From Laburnicola sp. R22_1 (Eukaryota > Ascomycota > Dothideomycetes > Pleosporales > Didymosphaeriaceae), in the NCBI GenBank assembly GCA_014281115.1, contig JACONQ010000016.1, forward strand, positions 1,178,001-1,242,000: DNA of 64,000 nt. Direction: 5' to 3'. A program made the position numbers and the translations under genes. Under the pieces are notes generated by a model that had not been told where the DNA came from, did no database searches, and worked only from the letters and a program-made list of their open reading frames with translations. Each line of letters starts with the position of its first letter. Position 1 is the first letter of the stretch. Below, piece by piece: positions 13,018 through 24,700 of the stretch.

Positions 13018-13201
13018 TGTAATAGTAGTAGGTAAGTTTAGAGTTGCTGCCTATAGATTTACTATTGCCTATACTAGTTTATTACTGCCTATACTTATTT
13101 ACTACTATCTAGATTGCCTATTAGTATATATTCTAGATACTACCCATATTTAATATAATAAGTATTGCCTCGACTTTTGCCTTTTAGCTATAACTACTAT
13201 A
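13018..13201 (+). repeat. B1 3' LTR
   Basis: 184 bp beginning TGTAATAGTAGTAGG and ending AACTACTATA. A1 gag resumes after the TSD TATAA (13202-13206). Confidence 0.92.
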
Positions 13202-14762
13202 TATAATAAGGAAGAAGATAATAAAACGCTTCTAAGAATATATAGTAATACTCTACCTAATTAAGGGCAAATAGTATAGGGGCGCCTTTGCTGCTAGTAA
13301 GCTATCTCTTACTACTAGTAGTACATCTACTCTAGGCACTAATAGGGACGCCTCTTACGCTACTAAAGACGCGCCATCTTCTATAAATAACTAATGTGAA
13401 TAGGGGAAATCTTAATAAAAATAATCCTTTGGTCAAAGTACTATATCTAAGTAGTCCTTAATAGAGGATATAATGGTAGTTAAAGGTAGAAAATGCCCTA
13501 CTTATAGATAAAGGCATAGTCTAAAAGACTACTTCTACGCATACCTAGATTATGCACTAGTGTGGTTTAGGCCACAACCTGGCTTTATAGACATAGTATA
13601 ATATAGGATCTAAAATAATTTAGATCTATAAGAAGAGATAAGGAAGGTAAAAAGACTAAGGTCTTAAACACCTAGAATTAAACTATCGCATACTTCTACT
13701 CTAATCTAGATTACTAAGGTTACTAACAATAAATAACTAGATAGTAGACAAATTACTATTCTCTTAGCGAGCTTTAATACTATCGCATCTTCCTACTACT
13801 TAGACCTAAATACCTATCCACTATATTACTCCGCAATCCTCGATTCTAGTATAATATGCTATACCTTTAACAATTTCGACCGTTTTATCACGATGCGATT
13901 ACTATTACTAGGAGACTTTATATGGGCGGGATTATTATAAGTTTAGATAAGGGGATATAGAAGTGTCTATCTACACGTTAAGAGCATACACAGAAATAGA
14001 GTACTAAGGCTAGACAATATTACCTACTACCCTAATCTACTATGCAATCTTATATTCTTCTAATTACTCTGTAGGCAAGGCCTCTAGTGGGATATAAAGG
14101 CAGATCTAATAATAATTAAGAGAAGGGACAATATAGTCCTAGCTAACCTTTAAGAACTCTATAGTTAATAGGTACTAGAATATATACCCAAACAAAATTG
14201 TACTATATATAATAGTACGTATGCCACATATAAAATTACAACACGCACCGCATAAGGTGCATAGAAGGTAGACGCTATTATATAGCATAAATAACTAGGC
14301 TACCTAGGTCCTTAGGCACTAGAACACACTATGAATTACTATAACGGGGTGCGCCTTAAAGGCCTTACTATAGTCTAATATAACGCCTGCGGCAGATTAA
14401 AGCTTAAGCGATAAATTAGACAACAATCTAGGCAAATTAATAACAGTCCTGGCGAGAGAGTTGCTATAGACTTTTATGATTATAAAGATTAGAGGTTTAC
14501 TAGCGAGAAAAGCCAGATACTTATTACTAATTAATTCTTAGACATAGCTTAGAATTTCTATTTTAAAGACAATTGACTAGTACAAATAATTATTAAGTTG
14601 CTAAAGAAATTTATACTATTTATAAAAGTACAATTTAATATAATAGTCAAGGTTATTAAATCTAATAATAAGATCTTTTTAGTTAAATAAGACGTTTATA
14701 GGTAGTACATTAGTAAAGGTATTATTATTAAGCCTTTAGCACCTAATACCCAAGCTTAAAAT

Positions 14763-14926
14763 TATTAGATTAGAGCCGTGTTGCTAAACAAGGGCACGTG
14801 GTCGGCTCCACCCTCTAAATTAGACCTAGAGCCAATAAGTTACAGAACACACAATACAACTATTTATTTATTTTATCTATTAGACCCCCCCATTCTAATA
14901 AGCTTAAATAGTGCTTAAATCTAATA
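14763..14926. repeat. E: orphan solo LTR in A1 integrase
   Basis: 164 bp flanked by perfect AAAAT duplications (14758-14762 and 14927-14931). The ends TATTAGATT..AATCTAATA are what TGTTAGATT..AATCTAACA would become after CpA to TpA changes on each strand. At the matching place A2 reads AAGCTCAAAATGGAGGAGC without interruption, so the insertion is certain. I found no second copy in the window. It contains GC-rich words (GGGCACGTGGTCGGCTCC) and a C-run (ACCCCCCC). Confidence 0.85.
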
Positions 14927-14972
14927 AAAATAAAGGAGCTAAACGCTTAGGGAGTGTAATTATAATAATAGT

Positions 14973-15152
14973 TATAAGATAGTGAAGATTACAGTAATTC
15001 ATAGTAATATAGGTTAACCATGAGAAAAGAGGTGTGTTATTACTATGGAGGACCGAGGGCCTAAAGGTGTATGGGTGAGGCTAGGCATAAGGTTATTCCG
15101 GCCGAGGTTATGTGACCAAGGACTGACTATACAGCCATGCAGTAGTCTTACA
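14973..15152 (-). repeat. D 3' LTR (left end)
   Basis: 180 bp, TATAAGATAGTGAAG to AGTAGTCTTACA, matched by 21391-21570. It shares long words such as ATGGAGGACCGAGGGCCT with the right LTR. Confidence 0.92.
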
Positions 15153-16350
15153 CACCCCCTTCAGATTGCCAATAGTGGTAATCTAAGAAATGCCAGGTCC
15201 TAAGTCAAACTAGGTATGCGTGGCAATAAGAAATAAAGTTAAAATAGCGCGACAGACAACAAACAACTCCCAACCTTAGTAAGGGGAAGAAAAAGGAGCT
15301 GTTAGCAGGTTCTTGTATAGGCTGCTTACTATAAAAGTTACCCTAAAACACTGTGACAATAGTGTAAGTGAGCTAAAAGGTGTTAGACTAGAGGGGCGCG
15401 TAGCCATTTGCCTTATTAACATAGTGTTGGACTAGAGGGGCGCGTGGTTATATGCCTTATTAATAGTGTAAAATATAGTGATTTTGTAGACTATGAGTGC
15501 AAGAATGGGGTGAGATTTATTAGTCACCTAAACCGCCAGAATGGGGTAAGACTAATAGGTCACCTAAGCTATCTGTGTGTAGGTTAGCGTCTGAGTGTCC
15601 TTAGCATATAGCTTATAATAGTAGATTAGGTCTATTTTAATATAAAATTACTATAAGAAAGTAGTCTGCCTAGGTACTAGCGTAAACAATCGTAACTGTT
15701 CTATATAGCTAGGCTAGCAAGTAAGGGCGTACCTTATAGGAGAGTCTAGTCTTAAAATGAGAAAAGGTGGGTCCTAGTCTAGTGCTAAGATCTGCCCGTG
15801 TTTATTATTAATATAAGCTGTCTTAATAACTCTAGTGTAATTAACTCTAGCGTAAGTGGGCGGAACCACTCTATATAGCTGCGTTAGTATAAGGAGATAG
15901 AACTTCTTACTAATACCTAGACTTATGCCTTAGGTGTGTATATACTAAGAGAACTAATCTATAGGATAGGTAGCTAATCTATCTAGGTGTAGATAGTTAT
16001 TAGCTATTGTTAACTTCTTAATAGATAGTGCTCTACGTTAGACGTTAAGATTCTTCTCGCTAGAGCTATAATACAACACGTGTAAGGTCTTGTCACTATG
16101 AAATATAGGGAAAGTAGGGTGCCGGAATAGAGCAGTACTTAGGGGCAATTTTAGACTAGAAGGGCGCATGGCCATGTGCCTTATTAACATATAGAGATGG
16201 AGGAGCATTAGACTAGAGGAGCGCGTAGCTATAGGCCTTATTAACACAGTAAAACACAGTAATTCTAGAGACTATAGGCGTAGGAATAAGGTGAGATTTA
16301 TAGGTTACCTAAACCGCTAATATTCTACTATAAGGTTGCAGAGATGTAAG
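15153..16350 (-). other. D noncoding 3' region with repeated modules
   Basis: About 1.2 kb between the RNase H end and the 3' LTR with no pol-like frame. One module, GACTAGAGGGGCGCG plus a GCCTTATTAA core, occurs twice in tandem at ~15381-15466 (period about 44 bp) and twice again at ~16152-16247. A second module, AATGGGGTGAGATTTATTAG with TCACCTAAACCGCC, occurs at ~15505, ~15539 and, more diverged, ~16291. A short minus-strand frame through the module (16038-16247) is a by-product of the repeats and not a gene. Extra noncoding sequence downstream of pol is unusual for copia elements. Confidence 0.7.
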
Positions 16351-16359
16351 AGCTTAAAG

Positions 16360-19300
16360 ACTCTACTTGTTTACCTATAATCTGCTTTAGAATAGGCTTA
16401 TATTATAAAAGCTTTAACTATTCCTAATACTTCTATTTAGGTAGAAGTTTTATAAGGCCGTTAGCGGGCTAAGAGTTAGTTTTAATATAAGCGGAAGTAA
16501 CAGTTCCTTGTAGTTCCTATTTCTATAACTAATAGTAGTGTATATCTACGTGTTAAAGGGTTGTCTTTAGCTAAGGGGACTCTATAACTAGTAGACAAAT
16601 TGTTTATTTATTGTTATAGTATATAGAGGGTTGTTCCTTAAAGTCTAGGTGGAGATTATTAAAGATTCTAGACTACTAGTAGTACTTAGTGTACCCTGCA
16701 GAGAGTGAGATAAGTTTGGCTTTGGTAGTTAACTTAACAACGCAGCGTTAGAGCGTTGCTTTTTAGTTAATTAGACCGTTAAATAGAAAGAAGATATAGC
16801 CTTATAAGGACTTGCGGGTTGCCTTATAATTAGTGTAAGACGCGTTAGTTGCGCTATAGAAGTTAGTCTCTTTAGTATCTTTTTAATAGAGATATAAAGT
16901 AGTGTAGTCTATAGAGTAGTGCAGTGCCAGGTCCTAGGAGTAATATAGGTATGCAAGGCACTAATATGCAGCTAATAAGTATTTAGGGCCAGGGTTAGTA
17001 AGGAATTTAGCTAATTTTAAATAAGCTTTGGCAATATCTAGATATGTAGCACTAGCGGCATAGCTAATAGATCTAACTATCTGGGAGTAATAATAAGATG
17101 CGTCCTTGTTCTTAGACTCTGTTAATGGTACAAGCTCCTTAAAAGGTAGAGGTAAAGTAGGTGCCTTAGTCTAGGACAACTTTTAAGGTGCTAGGTATTT
17201 AGCGTAGATTTTCTAGATGTAGTTATGTTATAACAACTAAAGATAACTATTATCGCGGTCTCTGTGTATAGTAATACTATAGAAAGTAGAGTTCTCTTAG
17301 TCTTGCAAGTTAGTAATTTTATACTGTTTGACAAGCTTATATTTAAAGGCGTTAAGAAAGGATAAATAACCTAGAAGAGCTATAGTAATAATATTGTCTA
17401 TATAAAAGAAGACGATAATACGATCGTCTCTCTATAGATAGGGTGCGTTAAGTACTAGTAATAGACTAAAGCTCTTAAGTGTAGTTGTAAAGTCTTTGTA
17501 CCAGAGTAGTAGTAACGTCTTAAGGCCATAAAGGGCGCGATAAAGTTGCTAGTAGTGCCCGCCATTACAGAAACCTTCTGGTTAAAAGGTGTAAATAGGT
17601 TTAGAGAGTTTGGCGTTAGTAAAAGCATTAATAGCGTCGTATTAATATATATTTATATTAAAGTAGGCGGCAATTACTATAAGAGCGCGGAATATTCGTA
17701 TAGCAAGAGTATTAGTATAGGTGTTACCCACAATAGTCTACAAGTCTCCTCTTATAATAATTCTTGCTTTAAACTTAGCTAGATAGTCTTAATTAAATTT
17801 ATATGTGAAGACCTATATAAGTAGCAAGACTTTAGTGCTTAGAGGAAGCTCTAAGAGCGGAATCCTAGTGTATGTCTTCTTTTTGGCAATAGTATTTAGC
17901 TCCTTCTTTGCAGCTGCTATAAAGCCTTCTCTAAACTACGTAGGGAGTTTTAGAATATTATTCTAAAATTAAGGCAGGGGTGGAAGCTGGTCTCTGTGGA
18001 CTTGCTATAATAGTGCGATTAATTAGAGCACTTTGTCTAGTAGTAAGGCCGACGCGAACGTGTTCTAATAAGTCTGGATAGCGTTGGCAGCAGAATTTCG
18101 TGTGCGTTTAGGTAATACGTTAGTAGTTTAGAGATGGATATTAGTTCTGTATTACTTTTTTTACGCAGGAGGTCCTATTAATATAGATGTAGGGGACGCA
18201 GAGGACTAAGAGGGCGTTAGTGGTATAGCTGTTACTAATGTTGGCAGCGCAAAGGTCTAATTAACTATAGAAACTAGTAAAGAGTATACATCTCTGCCAT
18301 AGTGTACATTATAAGCTTGGCCTAATTTCTCGCCTACGAGTAGAGTTTTAGTAGGAAGGATAGATAGCTTAGCGTCTTTATATACTTTCTTATTAGAATC
18401 TTCCTACTTACTTTCTAATTCTTTAACCTTAATATTGTTAATGGCTTAATCTAACTAAATGCCAAGTAGGCTCTTTTTATTAGTGGACCTAAAGAATAGT
18501 TCTTTATTAAAGGTAACATCCCTTATTCGAATAATCTTGCCTCTGTGTTTGCGGGATACAGCTTTTGGTACCCATATATAGTAGATATTACGTGAGTCTA
18601 CGCCTACTAAGTAACTAATAAGCGCCCTTGGGGAAAGCTTATCTATTTAGAAAATCTTCTTGCGAAGGTAGTATGCTCTATATCTATAGATGCATAGATA
18701 AGCAATAGAGGGCAGTTTGCTGTGTATAGCCTCAAATAGTGTAGTCTAGTTTAATAATTTAATAGGAGTCTAATTAAGTAAATATGCCGCATAGACGTAC
18801 ATCTCTTCGCATAGGTAAAGTGGAAGGTTAGACATAGTCCTAAGTAATTAAGACATAGTGATTAGCATCTTTCCTAACTATTCTATATGGCCTAATTATT
18901 CTATAGTGTTAGGGGACTAGAGCTGTATTGTAATGCCTTGTTGTTTATAGTGCTCGACTACACTAAGGTTATTCTAAAACCTATAAGCTCTCTCTCTATT
19001 TATTAGTACGAATACTGGGCTAGCGTTGTAGCGGCGTTTAATGTGTCTGTCTATAAGTTTAAAGACTCTATCCAGAACATTTATAGATCGATTGGATATG
19101 CCATACACTATATAGGTCTTAGAGATAAGATAGTAACTATAAAAGATATACTAGTTACCTATAAGAGATTCGGCGTTAAGTGTAATAATATTAATGGCAA
19201 TAGCTTTAAATGCACGCGTAGGTTAGTGCTCTCTATTAGATCTCTATAAGATAATCTGTAAAGCCTTATTAACTCTGCATTGTTTGCAGTCTTATATACT

Positions 19301-21350
19301 AGGAGGAGGAGATGTGAGCGGAGCTATGCCAGCAATGTTGTGACTTAGTTTCTCTATTAATTTAGCTTTAGCATAGCCCATTAAGACGTGTGCGTAAAGA
19401 CCGGATAACGTGCGGTTAGGTAGTGGTGCAATAGAGAGTTTCTTGTAGCTCCTTTTATTGGCAAGCGCCAGGAAAGGTCTATTAGTATGGTCCTTTGGTG
19501 GTGCTGGGGGAGACTATTAGTCCACTAGAATATAGTGACCGTCTATAGGTTTAACTATTGCCTAGATAGGATTCTTAGTGCCATCCTTTATGTACAGGCA
19601 TTCACGCCCTAAATTAAAGTGGATATCTTTTCCTCTAAGCCTTAAGAGCGACACTAGTGAGGTGATAAAGCCTAGACATAAGGCAACGTTCCTTAATATA
19701 GTCCTTATAGGTCTACCTAGTGTCTGGATTTCGATGTCGTATTTACCCCATGCGGCGATTTCTACTAAGTCTTCTTTATAACTAATTCTTTTGCCTAGTA
19801 TTATAGGACAAATCTATATAAACTTATTAGGCTTATTACAGACGTATATGTCCGAACCACAATTAAGAATCTAAAAGTAATAGAGTACTAAGGTTAGATA
19901 TTACTTATTGCTTATTGCAAGGTATTTTGTTATGTGTGCCTATTTGTATTCTCTATTAGAGGCTTAGTTGCTAGCGTTAATATAACCCATAGGTATAACG
20001 CAATCTCGCTTTGCCTTCTCTCTTATTTGTATTTTATTAAGTAGCTTAGCCTATCTAGTAACCTTATTGTATCTTTAAATGACTTTAACGCAAGCTAAGT
20101 TAATTTTAAACCTAATTCCTTGCAGCTAGGTGCAGATGTATAGATAAGCTCCCTATTATGGGTTACCTAGGTGGGCGTCGCCTTTGTTATAAGGATAAGA
20201 CTTTCTTTATAAACTACTAGCGATCTTAGTGTTAGTGCGCTTCCTATTATTCTAAAGTCCTCCCATATTATTTAAAGATATTAAGCTACAGCTCTAATTT
20301 CTCATATCTATATAGTAAGGAGACTATACTTTATTAAGCGCGGTATAGGTGGTGCCTTATATATTGCCCTTATTTAAGCTGTGTAGGTACGGCGTTGTTC
20401 GGTAGTGTTAAATAAGCGCCGCGATAGATACCTTATTAGGTATACTTAGTGGTAGTGTAGGGACTATAATAAGTTACTCTGGTGTAATAATAACGCCTGC
20501 GTAATTAATAACAGCTAGTATAGTGTAGACTGTTAAAGCTAGTAGGTTAAGTTCTATATTAATATATGCTAAATAGGCCTTATAAACTTTCTTATTTATT
20601 ATTGCTGCAAACCCTAAATTAATAGTGTAAAAGACCTTAAGAAGATCGAGCTAGGGAGCAAAACTCTAGACAGCTAGAACCTTTAGTTTAATGGCCTTGT
20701 TAAGATAAATTTAGAAGTTATTTATCTAGTTCTTAATTAACTAGCGACTAGGCGTATACTTCTTCGCCTTGTTGTATTAATAGTCTACTTCTTTTTATTT
20801 TATAACTATTAGTTTTGAGTAGTTCTTATAAAGGAACCTAATTTGTTCTGCGATAGTATAGTTAGCAGGCATAGAAATTAGTATATTGTCTCTTACTATA
20901 CTTATAATGTGGCTTTTAAGCTTGCTTAGCAATTTCTTATATTCTTATTTACGCTTGTATTTCTCTTTTCACACTGCAATGTTAAGATTTTTATTAGGAT
21001 TAGATTTAACGTCTTTTGGCACCGCAAGGTTTGTAGTCTCTAGGTTAACATATTTTAGAACGCGTAGTATACGCGTGGTACGTTTAAAAACTATGTACTA
21101 TAGTTTAAAGTTATCTATCCCTTTTAGTATGACTTTTTCGTCCTTTGGCGTTGCTATTATAACGCGTTTGCAATGACTTTTTGCGTGTTTGGCCACTAGT
21201 GTAGGCTTTTTATTGTGATTTAGAGTCTTATAGTATTTTACATAGTGACTATAATTGTAGTTTTTGCAAATGACTTTTTGCGTTGTTGTGAAAACTCTAC
21301 TCTGGTCCGTGCGAGCGATAATGTGGTAGTAGGACTGACTAGTAAGGAGT
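16360..21350 (-). pseudogene. D Gag-Pol relic
   Basis: The stop-ignoring minus-strand translation ends in a copia RNase H (TTKAKLISLSAGYTKYY, then YYNNKQTICLL and PLAKDNPLTRRYTLL, ~16500-16750). RT has YIDN in place of YVDD at 17393-17404 (context DRIIVFFYIDN). Gag should lie near 20000-21300. Stops and Asp-to-Asn changes fit RIP. Boundaries of Gag and integrase were not fixed residue by residue. Confidence 0.78.
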
Positions 21351-21376
21351 TTTAGAGGGTGCGCAATAAGCGTTGT

Positions 21377-21390
21377 GCTGGGCTTATAAC
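21377..21390 (-). other. D primer-binding site, initiator tRNA-Met anticodon-arm type
   Basis: GCTGGGCTTATAAC on the plus strand abuts the 5' LTR at 21391. The anticodon arm of fungal initiator tRNA-Met reads GCTGGGCTCATAAC as I know it, so 13 of 14 bases agree and the one difference is a CpA to TpA change. This suggests half-tRNA priming from initiator tRNA-Met. Confidence 0.65.
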
Positions 21391-21570
21391 TGTAAGATAG
21401 TGGAGATTATAGTAATTTATAGTAATATAGGTTGACTATAAGAAAAGAGGTGTGTTATTACTATGGAGGACCGAGGGCCTGAAGGTGTATGGGTGAGGCT
21501 AGGCATAAGGTTATTCCGACCGAGGTCATGTGACTAAGGACCGACCATACAGCCATGCGACAGTCTTATA
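21391..21570 (-). repeat. D 5' LTR (right end)
   Basis: 180 bp beginning TGTAAGATAGTGG and ending CAGTCTTATA. It is followed by the TSD ATAGT and the rest of B2's left LTR. Confidence 0.92.
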
Positions 21571-21575
21571 ATAGT

Positions 21576-21747
21576 GGATAAGTTTAGAGTTGCTGCCTAT
21601 AGATCTACTATTGCCTATACTAGTTTATTACTATCTATACTTATTTACTACTACCTAGATTATCTATTAGTATATATTCTAGGTACTACTTATATTTAAT
21701 ATAATAAGTGTTACCTTAACTTTTGCCTTTTAGCTATAATTGCTATA
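21576..21747 (+). repeat. B2 5' LTR, larger fragment
   Basis: 172 bp. It completes the 12 bp at 14961-14972 to a full 184-bp B LTR. The internal region follows with GTTATAAGTC. Confidence 0.9.
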
Positions 21748-24700
21748 GTTATAAGTCTAGATTATAATAAAGCCTTACTTACCTAAGCAATTATCTTACT
21801 AAGGACACTATAGTCTTACTATAGGAGCAACCCTATAAGCACGATAACAACTAAGTTAGATCTAGCCATTACTTAAGTAATAATCGTCCTTAGTTAATTA
21901 GAAAATTGGCACAAATGGCTATTTATCTATAAGAATATAGCGTAAAAGAACCAACTCTAGAAATATATTAATCTAGATATTATAGTAGACAAGCTACTAT
22001 AGCTTAAGAAGCTAATAGAGTCTTAGCTTAGCGACTACAATAGCACGACTACTATGTACGCTAGCCTAAATACTAAATAGCGAGCTAATTACTATTAGGC
22101 GTATAAGAGATAGAAAAAGAAGAATCTAGAATATAAGCGTTAGCTAAAGGCTCTAGGAAAATTTAACTCTAAGATTAGTAAGACGATAGTAGCACACTAT
22201 ATATACCTAATTAAGAATAACAGTATGCCGTATAAATAACTTATAACCCTTAAGAAATATCTTACACTATTAGACGCAATATATTACTGCGATTTAATAA
22301 TAAAGTATAAGGATTTCTAGATACTACTAAAGGGCAGAAAGGTTAAAGAGTGGCTTTAATATTAGGTTAAGGTCACTAACTAGTGCAAGGCTATTAGGCT
22401 GGCAGAGACGAAGGATTCTCGCGCGCAGGAAGACTTCCTAGTCGCCTATAAGGTACTTAACCTAGAATACAAAATAGTAGGTCTGCGAGACCTAATTTAG
22501 AAAGAGAGGCTTAGTAAAACAGTCCTATTAGTAGAGGACTACGTTGCCGAGTTCTTAGCGTACTTAAAACGCACACGCCTAATTAGTATAGGCTTTAGTG
22601 TATATATAGTAGAGCTAGAGATAGCTAAGCTAATAAAAATACTATAAAGAAAATCGTTATAGAGTAGTGTATGCCTCTATGGCAACAAACACTCTTAGTC
22701 TAAGTGCTGGGTAATAAATCCAAATACTTCTTTCTAATCCTAAGAATATAATAATAAGAAGAGTAGTAAGAAGGTAGTAGTAGCTTTTACTAAGAATCTA
22801 AGCTTAAATATAAGAGTAAAGAAGGCTATAAAGGACTAAAAGGCAACTTAATCGAGCTCTGAGTCTATAGTTACTATTAATAATAGAAAGCCTCTCTTAA
22901 ACCTATCTACCTACACCGCGCGATATATAGAATCCGATGCTGTTATAGTTAATAAGCGCGGCGAGCGTAATAAGAAGCTGTCGTTTAATAATAGTATTAA
23001 ACCCGCTAAGAAGCTAGTAGCTCTATCTACACTTAATAATATTAGTAGCTACGACTTATTAAGTAACCGATTTATACTTAATCCTAGTTTAAACACCTAT
23101 ATTATTAATACTAAGTCTTAGCCTAGATAAATAAGAAAGTATAAGGCTAGTGCTAATAACTTTATAGAAGCAGGAATAGGACGTATTAAAATTACTATAT
23201 AGGACAGTATAAAACTAATAGTAAAGACACCTAAGGGCCTATTAACTATAGTTCTAATACACGTTGCTTTAGTTAAAGGCTTCTTAATAAGCCTTATAGG
23301 CTTAGCACGCTATCGCTTAAGTTAGATTTACTTTAACTTAGGATAAGACCTTCTATATAAGGTTAGTAGAAAATCTATAGTTGCATACCTAGAGTACTAA
23401 GATAGACACTAGCTAGTTAACGCTAATACTAGCCGTCGCCTAGAAACCTACTTATTATTATCCTTTAGCACTACTTACTAATCTTTAAAGGACCCTTAAC
23501 CTAATTATATAATCGACTATAGGATAGCCTATAGTGGTTAGAGTTACTCTAGTAAGAAGGCGATTAAGAAGCTAGCTAACTATATAGAAGGCGTATAAGT
23601 AAAACGTAGAGATAGCAACTTCTATAGTATATATGTCGAATTAAAGCTCTTGAAGTAAGTCTCTAGAAGATAGTAAAAGAACTTTGTATAAAGGAAGTTC
23701 TATCGCGTTGCTATAGACTTTATCTAGCTACTACCTTAAGAAGTAGACTCTTATCTTAATAGTAATAGAGTTGCAGATTATATAGTAGACTAGTATAGTA
23801 AGTGGCATAAAGTAAATTGCTTTCTACACTATATAAAGGCATTTCTAAGCCGCTGGCTTATCTATAAGATTTGTAAAATATAGCGTATCTTTAATAGCGA
23901 CGTTACTATAATTACAACTAACAATAATTAAGGGTATAGAGTTGCATCGAATATATTAGAGAAGCTTTGCGCTAAGCTAGGTATCTAATATAAGCCGCGA
24001 GCAGAATACGCAGACAAGCAGAACGGCCTCGCTAAGAGAGTAGGCAAGATTATTATTATTTAAGCTTAAGCTACAAGACTTAAAGGAAATCTGCCAAAAT
24101 TATTATTAAATAAGCTGCTTCAGACAGCAGCATATATACTAAATCGTACACTAACTAAAGCGCTAGATTAAAAGACTTTATATAAGATTATATAGAAATT
24201 AAAGCCAAAGGTAAACTACCTACGCCCTATAGGCTGCCGAGTGTACGTCCGAAACCTATTAGTTAAAAGAGATGACAAGCTTAAGTCTAGAGCATTTATT
24301 AGCCAACTTGTAGGCTATAATTTAACAAATATCTTTAGAATCTGGCTGCTAATAAAGGACAGAGTAATTTAAGTAAGAGACGTTATTTTCGAGCTAACGC
24401 GGTTCTATAAGGGACTAGATGGCTACGCAGCTAAGTTAGTAATTAAAGAAGTTATAGAGCTGCTTACCTTTCTAGAAGAAGCTAAATCTAATAATATCAC
24501 TATTAAAGAGCTTATAACGCTTAGGCAGAGTTATATAGTACCTATAGCTACAGCTTCTACTAGTAAGCAGCAGATAGGGAGTAAGGATAGAGCTACTAAA
24601 GCTAAGGTTAACGAGGTTAATAGAGTTAATAAGAATATAGAGAACTTATTTTTAGGAGGTGGGCTACTTACGCCTATGTCTAGAGGTTTACCTTTACCTT

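Larger units (their letters stand above)
2725..13201 (+). mobile_element. B1: copia-family LTR retrotransposon inserted in A1 gag, carrying C1
   Basis: The TSD TATAA is at 2720-2724 and 13202-13206. Both LTRs are 184 bp (2725-2908 and 13018-13201), with ends TGTAAT..CTATA, where CA has become TA by RIP at the right end. A1's gag sequence resumes exactly after the right TSD. C1 is inserted at 6209-11358. Without C1 and its TSD, B1 is 5322 bp, one base different from B2 (5321 bp). The element reads on the plus strand. Confidence 0.93.
14973..21570 (-). mobile_element. D: copia-family LTR retrotransposon, minus strand, inside B2's left LTR
   Basis: 6598 bp with 180-bp LTRs (14973-15152 and 21391-21570). 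Ends are TGTAAGAT..GTCTTACA, with TATA variants from RIP. The TSD ATAGT is at 14968-14972 and 21571-21575, reconstituting B2's LTR start. The purine tract (CACCCCCTTC on the plus strand, 15153 on) lies beside the left LTR and the Met-tRNA-type primer site beside the right LTR, giving minus orientation. D is about 1.3 kb longer than the other copia elements here because of an extra noncoding 3' region. Confidence 0.92.

Noticed and set aside
16038..16247. 69-codon minus-strand open frame
   Set aside because: It lies on the repeated noncoding modules of D, and its own protein repeats simply mirror the DNA repeat.
17546..17782. 78-codon plus-strand open frame inside D
   Set aside because: D's pol reads on the minus strand here; this is a shadow frame that stays open because RIP stops fall in the other frames.
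20886..21176. 96-codon plus-strand open frame inside D
   Set aside because: Antisense to the D gag region, with no family resemblance; shadow frame.
21377..21390. Part of a tRNA gene
   Set aside because: Only the anticodon-arm complement is present, directly beside an LTR; this is a primer-binding site, and no acceptor stem or A/B boxes surround it.
14961..21580. D and B2 as tandem neighbours
   Set aside because: The two nested pairs of duplications (GTAAT outer, ATAGT inner) and the split 184-bp LTR show insertion of D into B2.
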